Positions 1-9,600 of a DNA stretch of 26,068 bases are shown in pieces. Source of the DNA: Pelargonium nanum. Lineage: Eukaryota > Streptophyta > Magnoliopsida > Geraniales > Geraniaceae. The notes under the pieces were generated by a model, which did not search any database, was not told the origin of the DNA, and saw nothing but the letters and a program-made list of their open reading frames with translations. The stretch covers positions 1-26,068 of the forward strand of contig JAYMTF010001128.1 in the NCBI GenBank assembly GCA_036897485.1, in the 5' to 3' direction. The stretch's first letter is position 1, and every line of letters begins with the position of its first letter. A program made the translations under genes and the position numbers.

Positions 1-257
1 TACAAGCCTACAAGGAATTTATGGGCGCGGAGCGCCCGCCCGAATTCAAATATTTTGTGTATTATTTAGGGTTTACGATATAATTTATTTATTATTATAT
101 GTAATTAATAGTTACAACAAAAAAATATTTGTAAAATTTATTTATCATATAGCCCCTCATTATATTTTATATTTTTGTTAATAAGGTGGCACGATATCAT
201 GCACTGATGGTGTAAAAGTGATTTACACCGACGATGCGTCAAATACTTACGTAAAAT
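1..257. other. Upstream intergenic DNA, AT-rich, with a repeat-like hairpin
   Basis: No coding potential is visible here. Bases 1-50 are GC-richer (GGGCGCGGAGCGCCCGCCCG around 23-42) and switch abruptly to AT-rich sequence, which suggests the edge of a repeat or a neighbouring locus. Positions 209-229 form an exact hairpin, with GGTGTAAA and TTTACACC arms and a 5-nt loop. This resembles the GGTGTAAA-type termini of common plant MITE and LTR fragments (from memory), so I read the segment as degraded repeat. Confidence 0.5.
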
Positions 258-345
258 AATATATAAGAGTTGAAAAGACGGTGTAATGGAGCTACGGGCC
301 TTGATTTTCTGGGCTACGAAATCAGGCCCGGCCCACTATTGCAGA
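258..345 (+). promoter_or_regulatory. Probable core promoter of the kelch gene
   Basis: A TATA-like TATATAAG lies at 260-267. Two site II elements (TGGGCY, bound by TCP factors and typical of growth-linked plant genes) follow: TGGGCT at 310-315 and GGCCCA, the reverse form, at 330-335. Downstream, 355-444 is a pyrimidine-rich, ATG-free leader typical of a plant 5'UTR. If the TATA-like box is used, transcription would start near 290-300; if site II dominates, nearer 340-370. The transcription start is inferred, not seen. Confidence 0.5.
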
Positions 346-444
346 TTAGCTTCTGATCACGTTTTCTCTTTCCTCTGTCTTCTCATCAGCTAAGCTCAGT
401 ACAGTAGCTCTCAGCTCTCTCTCACTGTAATCTCCGGAGCTAAG

Positions 445-617
445 GTTTCTATGGTTCCAATTATTTTATTATTGTTTTCTATTCATTCATCACACAGCTT
501 CAACCATTTTTCTGTTTCATTTGTTCTTTGTGGATTTGGTGGCGGTGTTAACACACATTCTAGGTTTTCTTGTGATTTTATTATTATTTATTTATTTATT
601 TTGTTGAGTGATTGCAG
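445..617 (+). other. Likely 5'UTR intron of the kelch gene
   Basis: The leader reads CTAAG|GTTTCT at 444/445 and the acceptor GATTGCAG ends at 617, leaving a T-rich 173-nt intron typical of plants. Splicing removes several ATGs, including the one at 451 that opens a meaningless 60-codon frame. It joins the ATG-free leader to a 19-nt leader segment (618-636) just before the start codon at 637. Inferred from splice signals only. Confidence 0.5.
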
Positions 618-636
618 CTTCTGTAAACATTGAAGG

Positions 637-3600
637 ATGTTTGGTTTTTCTCGTAGGCGAATGAAACTTGGAAGGTGAGTCCTTAGTTCACTCAATGGCA
701 TTATCTTCAGAAAAAAACAAGAAGATTATCTTCTATTTTAAGTTTTATATACTTAATATCTGTTTTTACATTTCTTTTTTTTTTACTAGTGTTTTTACAT
801 TTCTTTGATACATATAAATAACTATTTTACATTTATCATCTTTAAATTTTTGCAACTGTTTTGAAGTTTATAGATTGCCAGCAGTGTATCAAATTTTAGG
901 CCAATAGAATAGCTGGAGCTTCTTAGGTCTGCCCTATTAACAACACTAAATTCATAGTTTGACTGGAGAGCTGGAAGTTTTTTTGCTTGTGGAAAAAAAA
1001 AACAAAAAATTTAAGAAATTTATGCATGATTTGGAGGTGAAATGTGATACTCTATTAAACAAGATTGATATTTTTATTTTTGGTTCACATATGATTAATT
1101 ACTAAATTTGCATTGCTTGTTGACTTTGGTGAATTGAAAAAGAGCCAAAAAAAGAGAGGGAAAAGGGAGCATTTGTGGCATTAGCTTGTATTTCTCTCCG
1201 TCTCTTTTCAACATTTCCACATGGGTTGTGAATGTTAGGATGAAGCTCAACTGGAAGTTTGTGCCTAATGAGTTGGCAAGTTTATGGTTTGCAAAAGAAA
1301 GCGTGTCAGAGTTTTTGCCCCTCACTTATTGCACTCAACAAGTTTAGTTTTAATACTTTTAGCTGGTTCAAGGGTGCAAGTTATGTACCGAGATAAGAGA
1401 ATTGTGAAGGAACTTCTGGGTTGCATTTTAGTTTTAAACTTCTTTTCCCTTAGTTTATATTATCTTTAAACTTCTTTTCCCTTAGTTTATATTATTGATA
1501 TGAATTACTTGTGATAATTAGTTCAAGAGAGACTCCTTTTTATATTGGAGATTTAGACTAGAAATAGAAAAGAAACTAGACTACTAAATTAAACTAAACT
1601 TTCCTAAATACAATATATTTACTAATTTCACTAACACCTATCTCAGTACTACTGAACTTTCCTGATTTCTCTTCTTGAACTCAACAAGTTTAGTTTTTAT
1701 ACTTTTTAGCTGGTTCAAGGGTGCAAGTTATGTACCAAGATACGAGAATTGTCAAGGAATTTCTGGGTTGCATTATAGTTGGAAACTTCTTTTCCCTTTT
1801 CATATAATTAATAACTTTGAATAGGCAAGTTAGACTTTATATATTGAAATTTAGTTGAGAGTATAGGTGCACTGATCCTTGTCTCAGGTTCAGTTTTATT
1901 ACTTTTCCCAGAGCAACTGTCCTCGGCCGCAGGCCGGTTCAGGCAGATTTTTTAGTTTAACTTCATTAGTTGAGTTAGTGCTCTATAGTTTCATTCTCTT
2001 TGAGATTGTTTCATCATTTGGTTCTTTTCATCAACAAATGAGTGTTGTTGTAACATGGGCGATGCAAGTAGATTTTCTCATTTGAATCTTATCCTAGGTC
2101 TAGGCTTCACTTGTTACATAACCAAATGAACACAAGCAGAGTCCTAAGTGAGCCGCTTTCCAACTTCCAAGAGCTTCGTTTACTGAATTTAAGACTAAAT
2201 TCAGAGTTCATGGGAGGCTTGTACCTGAACCAAAAAAAAAAAACCCCGGAAAAGCAAGCTGCATGATGGAAAGTGATCATTGTCTCTTTATCTAGGGATT
2301 AAAGGATTAAACAGGACAATGAATTTAAGAGATAGAATGGGTAGGAAAAGGCAATAAGTTACTATAAAAGAAGTTGAAAATTTCCATGATTAAAAAATAA
2401 AGTTGAAAGAGGCTTGTGAATTTTGCAAAGATGGGGCGTGTCCTTGGCATCTACCCATACGCAAGGGGGATTGTGGTTCTTTGTTCAATTAGCAGATTGA
2501 AGAAGTAAAAGATTTGCTTAACAGGCATCTGTCAGAAGCTATCTTTACGATATATTGTAACTGATGGATGATATTAGTCTCTGTAGAATATCATACTTCG
2601 CATTCATAGGCATTAGTATAAATGTGGAGACAGGCTCAATTTACATAATCAGTGACACCATACATTTTGAATGATATATATAACTTCAAATGTATGGAAA
2701 TGGTATAGCAGTCCAATAACTTGTTCTAACCCTCATTGTGGGTGCCGATTAATTTGCAATTACACTATCAGAGGAATACAATAAACAAAATTGGAAGGAC
2801 TAGTAGGTTTTCCCTTTGGAGTATACAAAACAATAATTTTGAATATGTTTAACACTCCATGTTCATATTTCTTGTTCTTTCAAGGATATTTTTACACAAT
2901 TTTGAATATGCTTGAAGGTTGGGAATACTAAGTCTAACAATGATGCCCTGAAAGTATTGAAAAATAGCAATATGGAAATATTAGCACTACAAGTTACAGC
3001 TTTAACTATATTTTATCTACAATTTGAGTCTAATAAAATATGTACACAACTGGCGCACCTTTTGTAATTTGATACCTCTCTTTCTCTCTATTCTCACACA
3101 TGTAAATACCTTGTTTTTTTTAACTCTAACAATATCTCACTTTATGCGGTAAAGTTGTTGAATTGCTGATGTAATACCTCTGTTAATTAATTTATTTTGC
3201 ACTCTATTCATACCTTGGTTTAAATATGTATCATTTTCTTACTCTAGAATTCTTGCATTTATGATGTTATGTTGTATTTTGCAATTAATGTACTCTCAGA
3301 GTAAAGAAGGTGCAACTGTCAGATTCAGCTCAAGTAACTAGAAGTCCAATAAGACAACTGAAGCGAGTCAACAATTCTAATGTAAGGCTTTTTAAGTTGC
3401 AAATATGGGTGGTTTTCAGTTACTGTTTCTGTTATACTATGTTTGGCACACTTAAAATGAATGCAAAGGAAAGTTCCTTCAAACATCAAGTATGACTAGA
3501 GACCCATTCATTGGGAGTCATTCCAACATTTAATTAGAAAATCATTCTCCATCTCAACATAGGAAACGATCATACTAGCATGATCTAAATATAATTTTAA

Positions 3601-6600
3601 ATGTAAAATTATGAAAGTACCTTTATTTCTTACCACATTTTATTTAGAAGTTATCGTTATTATGTCATGTGTCAATATAAAAGAGCGTAAACTTAAATTA
3701 CAATCTTTGTTAAAATATTTTGAAATACTTGATTCATTGAACGATACAACGTTAAAACATAAAAGTTATGGTTTACAGCAATGAAATACAGAAAAATGAT
3801 TTCAAGACAAGGTTTTTAATTATTATACATAATACATATTATACTCTAGTTTTACTATATCTTACAGTGCCTGATTGGTTTAGGACTACTAACCTTACCA
3901 TGAAATAAAAAAAATAATTGAAAAGATTAATGTGCTATAATTAATTATCATTTACAAAATAAATAGTGAAAATAATCTGCTGGATGAAATTAACATTATT
4001 GTGAAATTCACTTGCAAATATGTTTCAAATTTGATTGAATGGAGTCCAAGTGATTATGAGTTATAAGAAAATAACTCTGTTAAGTTATCTTACTTATCTC
4101 AAGCGGGTTTTGATATCTTTTAATGATTTTTGAATTCTGATAATTATGTTGATTGTTGAATTATTTTGGTAAAAATCAACTAAATATTTTTATTTTGACA
4201 TACCAAAATCTAGAATAAACTTTGAAGTTGTGTACCTGTCGCATTGCATGGAATGGTTAGTCTGGCTGAAAAAACATGCCAACAGGAATGTTCATTCCAT
4301 TCCGTTTCAATCATGGTTGTTAGAATCTTTGATTTCCGCTTCGAATTCAACTGATTCGGCTTGATTTACCTCCTAAAAGGTTCAAAATCCCTAGTCAATC
4401 TCTGATGGATTGGATTCGGGGTAATCACTCGTTTAGCTGATTTCTCCCAATCCTTGATTCGATTCTTCCGATTCAGCCGATTCACATGTGCTGGTTCGTA
4501 AGAGGCCGTTCGTACAAAATCTAGTTAAATGTATCTCGACTTGTTTTGAGAAAAACTCACTACTATTTTTTTTACTTATGAAGTTGTTTGCGTTAGTGTG
4601 AACTAATATTTTTCCAACATTAATTTATATATTTATCATATAACGCTTCCTAAGGGTTTTGTGTGATTGTACGTGAATTTTTTGATTCCCGATTCCAATT
4701 CATAAAATTTGCATTCTGATTCCCGATTTGAATCGCTATTCAACAACCATGGTTTCTATCACATGTACCAAACGCAAGGGAAGATTAGTAATTCTATTAT
4801 TATTGTTTGTTACTTTATATAAGGATATGTCTCTAATGCATGAGCTAGAAGGTTATGTTTCCTTTTTAATCTTATGCTTTGATAGATAGATAGGCTAAGC
4901 CCTTTATATTTTGCAGGCTGAATGCGTAGCACCAACAAGTACCAATTGTGATGATCTTGAATGCGAATGCTCGTCTACTGCACCTGAAATCAGTAATTGC
5001 ACAACTGGAAACTCTGAGAATTGGATGGTGTTGTCAATTGCTGGGGACAAACCTACACCCCGCTTCAATGTATTATAGATTTAACCCTTAATTATGCTTT
5101 ACATGTACACTCTTTATATTAATGTACACAAGTTATTCTTCCAGAAGTCAAACTAAACTTTTTCTTGAAATAGCATGCGGCAAGTGTAATTGAGAACAAG
5201 ATGATAGTGGTTGGTGGTGAATCTGGAAATGGACCAATAGATGATGTACAGGTAGAATGACTCTGCTACATTTGTTTCATTGTTTTAAGTAGATGAAATT
5301 CATAAGTAATTTATTCATCATTTTTTCTTTCTCTCCTCTTTTTGGATATCCAAATAAGATGGATCACAAACTGTGATGTGGAAGGCTGGAAGCTTTTCTA
5401 ATCCTTCCTATTTTGTCTAGGTTCTAAATTTTGACAGATTTACTTGGACTACAGCTTCATCAAAGCTTTACTTGTCACCAAGCAATCTGCCACTAAAAAT
5501 TCCTGCATGCAAGGGCCACAGTCTGGTATTATCAAAATATATTTTCCTTACCACCAGTCGTTATGTTGAGCTTTAATAGATATATTTAGTCTGAAGTTCA
5601 GTACTTTCCTTTTGTTGATGTATGGTGTTAAACTTGACTTCAAACCAAAAGCTTATACTATTAGATGGTGGGCCCAACTATTATATCAAGTGGTGACAAA
5701 CTTCCTACAATGTGGATATTGATCAAAAGCTTAGAAAACTAATTTTCTTAAAGTTATGAGCCCCAATTGTGATCATAAGATGAGTCATTATATATAGGTG
5801 CATCTGTTTCATAAACTTGGTGTTCTTTAATTTTTATACATGTTCTCTCAAAAATACTATACTATATATATATATGTCTGAGAATTATACTAGTTAGGTG
5901 CAACTAGGCTAGTCAATTCAGCTAGAGCTCATAATGAATACATCAAAATAAACATAAATTTCCTCAAAACAAAGCATGTACAAAACTTAGTCTCGTGGCA
6001 TAAATGCTAATCTACATAGGGAGAAAAAGAAAAGTCACTCTGAATCTCTGATACACCCAAAAAGAAGAGGATGGTTAACACATTTATTTTACCTGATGGT
6101 CACTAGTTTTTACTGTTTATAAGACATAATAGACAACTAATTTGAAAGAGGATAAGCAAAGAGCATAAATTTATTCGGATGGTTGACACGGTTTCTTTGA
6201 AATTAAAAAGAAAACATGAAATACAGGAAGTGAGAAATCACTAGTGCAAAAAGGATAACAATTTTGCCATTAGCTTATCTATTTATTTATTTATCAGTTG
6301 AGCTTCATTTTCATTAGGTATTGGTTTTCCCGTGTTTATCATTATGCTTTAGTTGTAGTAACTGATATCACATTATACTTTGATGTTAGTTAAAAATAGC
6401 AGTTGATGTCTACCTAAATTGCTCCATAATTATCCCTTGTAAAAGCTGTCTTATCTTTTCCTTGGCCAGGTTTCGTGGGGAAAGAAGGCCCTTCTAGTTG
6501 GAGGAAAAACTGATCCTGGAAGTGAGAGAGTGTCAGGTTAGTATTGTGTTTTATTTGTTGTTCGTGGTGTAACCACTTTGTTTTCTCCTCATGGATAATT

Positions 6601-9600
6601 ATCCTTGTTCTCTTCTTGGGTTTTGTAGTGTGGGCATTTGACACAGAAACAGAGTGCTGGTCGCTTATGGAAGCTAAGGGAGATATACCGGTACTATTTT
6701 CGTTTGACAAAAGCTCTGTTACCTCTGGTGTACAAATCTGAGTCTTACCATGGTTTTTGATGTACATCACTTACATGAATGTGATGTGTGCTAAATGATG
6801 CTTTATTTTAGGAAAGTTTGTACTGTCTTTAATCCTTTACTGGTGACGCTTTCTCGTCAAAAACAAAATAACACGGGCTATGATTGAACAAATATTATAG
6901 TTTAGAGGAATTCAACTTCCATATTGTAGGCATGCAAAAACTTCCTTATTGTACGTGTTAAAATGTGAAAGGCTTCATTCAAGAGTTATTGTCTGGGATT
7001 TATTAAGGTTTAAATGTTATTTATAAAGTTATCACTGCAAGAATATTTTAGTGTGAGCCCTGGATTTCAGTTTTCCCCACGATTTATCAAGACATACCAG
7101 ATTTCCAACTCTAATTTTCATTCTGAAATTGTTAAACTTCCGAAATTCAAATGAGCCCTATCCCTAATTTCAAAGCTCTCAAAAGTTCCTCTTTGCCTGC
7201 AACACTAGGTTTTTAATTGTCTATGAACAGTCTGTTGTGTTATGAACTTCTGGGGCTTTCTGATATCATAGGTAAGCAGTCCTAACAAAACTGTTTTGCA
7301 GGTAGCTCGCAGTGGTCACACTGTGGTCAGGGCAAACTCTGCTTTGATCCTTTTTGGGGGTGAAGATGCTAAAAAGAGGAAACTAAATGATCTACATATG
7401 TTTGATCTGAAGTCTTTGACATGGCTCCCTCTCCATTGCACGTGAGTGGGTTTTAGTGGACTTTATGGAATATTTCCAATGATACCCATGTATACTGATG
7501 AGTGTCTTAATTTTTTTTTTCTTCTTCATGTCCTTATAGGGGAACCGGACCATCTCCTCGATCCAACCATGTGGCAGCTCTTTACGATGATAAAACACTT
7601 TTTGTCTTTGGAGGATCATCAAAATCCAAGACTTTGAATGACTTGTATTCACTTGACTTTGAAACGGTGTGTAGACTCTCATCTTACTGCTATTTCATTT
7701 GCTTATCGATGCAAATTAATACTTCATTAGCTCTGACTGTATGAGATGTAAACACTGCTCCTCAGATGATATGGTCAAGAATTAAGATACGAGGTTTTCA
7801 TCCATCACCTAGGGCAGGCTGCTGTGGAGTTCTATGTGGGACTAAATGGTATATAGCAGGGGGTGGAAGCAGGAAAAAACGTATGCCTCATAAGCTAACC
7901 AAAGCATATGCTTGAATTATTTATGATGGTTTAAATAGAAATAATCACCCTGGACTTGTCCAGAGTTTTATTTTGTTCCCTATCATAAAATTTACACTAA
8001 CATTTGGAACTTAAATATTTCTGAAACAAAGAATAAAATAAATTATACTGATATATTAGTTTCTACTATAAAGTTTCAATTTAAAGGTTAACCTTATAGT
8101 CAGGTTAAAATTAATCTCTGAATCAAGTCCAAGGTAGTTTTTTTCTTTCTATTTAACTCTTATAATGGTTTCTTGGCTTTTTATTCCACTCGGAAAACAG
8201 CAATGTATGTTAAAGAAAAAATCTAGTTGAAAACTGTAGTACTAATTCTTTCCATTCTTTTTCTTAATTGCAATCTTGCTATTAAGACGTTCAAGGTTCT
8301 ATGTGCAGTAAAAAAAAAATCACTTTACTATCAGATCTTTATATGTTCTAGCATGTAGCCATGAACTTCGATGGATTCGTAGCCTCCTTTCAAATACACA
8401 TGAGCAAACATGGGAAGCGATGGGTGAAATTGTTATTGTTCTATAATCAGTTTACAAGTTATATCGCGTATCATGTAGGGTGATGTGGAGAGAGTTGATT
8501 CTCCTGATTAGTAACTCGAAGAAAATATAGTCTTGTAATCTTATATATGTTTTGGTGGCTAGGGATTGTCGATGTTGAGTTCACCTTAATTTGTAATATA
8601 ATGTATTAATCAGCTGAAAGTCGTGCTTCTTACTGTTGTTTGAATCACTGTTTAGCTTAGCTGTATGACATTGAGCTTTTCAGTTGTCACTCTTACTAAT
8701 TGTATATTGGTTTTACGCTATCATTAACGCTACTTATGTGTGATTTTCCCATGTTCTCTTATCCAGGACATTCAGAAACATTAATCTTTGATATTTTAAA
8801 GGTCGAGTGGTCTTTAGGCATAGCATCACCTCCATCCTCGGTCACCACAAACAAGGTGAGCTGTGTTGGTTTAACCTGATGCCTTAAATAATTTTCTTTC
8901 AACTCGTTCTCAATAGTATCATGCTACTTAATGATTTTATTTATTTATTATTCTTTTTTGTAAAGGCTACTGTTGGTGAAGTTATTACCTTTAAAGGCTC
9001 TATTTCTACTGGAGTTAGGACCAACTCAATTTTCAAGATGTCACCGATTCATAGTTAAAATCTTTGTTTGGATTTACCCTCACCAAAGAATCTTTATATT
9101 TTGAAGTTAATGTTTTATTATTTGGTTAGCATGTTACTTTTCTAAGGCCCATCTAAATCTATGAATACTTTGATGAGGCTGCTCATATGCGGAGGTTCAA
9201 GTATGCCTTAAGTTATTCCTTAACTTCTTGATAATGCATGGATTACGTGTAGAAAAGAAGAAACTGGTTTGAACCAAATTCAATGGACTGGCTCTCTGTA
9301 AAATATTACTCTATAAATATAATTAGTCAAATGCCAGTTTTCATATTAAACTAATTAAATTGTTAGTGGAGCATATGAGCCGAGAATGAGCATTATCCTG
9401 GGCTCCAACTCAGCTCATCGGCTAACACGCCAAGCCAATCCCAAGTGGTTCAAAAATAGCTCGTCACTCGTAACCCTTCCAAAGGGAAAACCTAAAACTT
9501 GAATGGTTTTATCTTTTTTGAGTTATTAGAGTAAAAAATAAAAAAGTAACAAAATAACATCTAAATACATATTAATAATTATCCGTGTGTTTACGGTTGT

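Larger units (their letters stand above)
675..3299 (+). other. Intron 1 of the kelch gene, 2.6 kb, repeat-bearing
   Basis: This is the longest intron in the window and starts after only 38 coding nt. It contains a T-rich micro-insertion between direct repeats (761-806), a 31-bp tandem repeat (1433-1495), a diverged 120-bp duplication (1333-1451 and 1679-1799) and a hairpin (2658-2697). The remainder is AT-rich with no coding signal. Long first introns near the start codon sometimes carry enhancer activity in plants; nothing here proves that. Confidence 0.8.

Noticed and set aside
451-633. 60-codon frame upstream of the kelch start
   Set aside because: It lies in a probable 5'UTR intron (445-617), translates T-rich DNA into Phe/Ser/Leu/Ile, and matches no family.
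2230-2250. A12 run in intron 1 as a micro-insertion
   Set aside because: No direct repeat flanks it.
2658-2697. microRNA precursor hairpin
   Set aside because: The stem is only 13 bp with no extension; it is far too short for a plant miRNA precursor.
8300-8330. A10 run in intron 10 as a fourth micro-insertion
   Set aside because: Flanking sequences share only partial similarity (GTTCTATGTGCAG versus GTTCTAGCATGTAG) and are not adjacent to the run.
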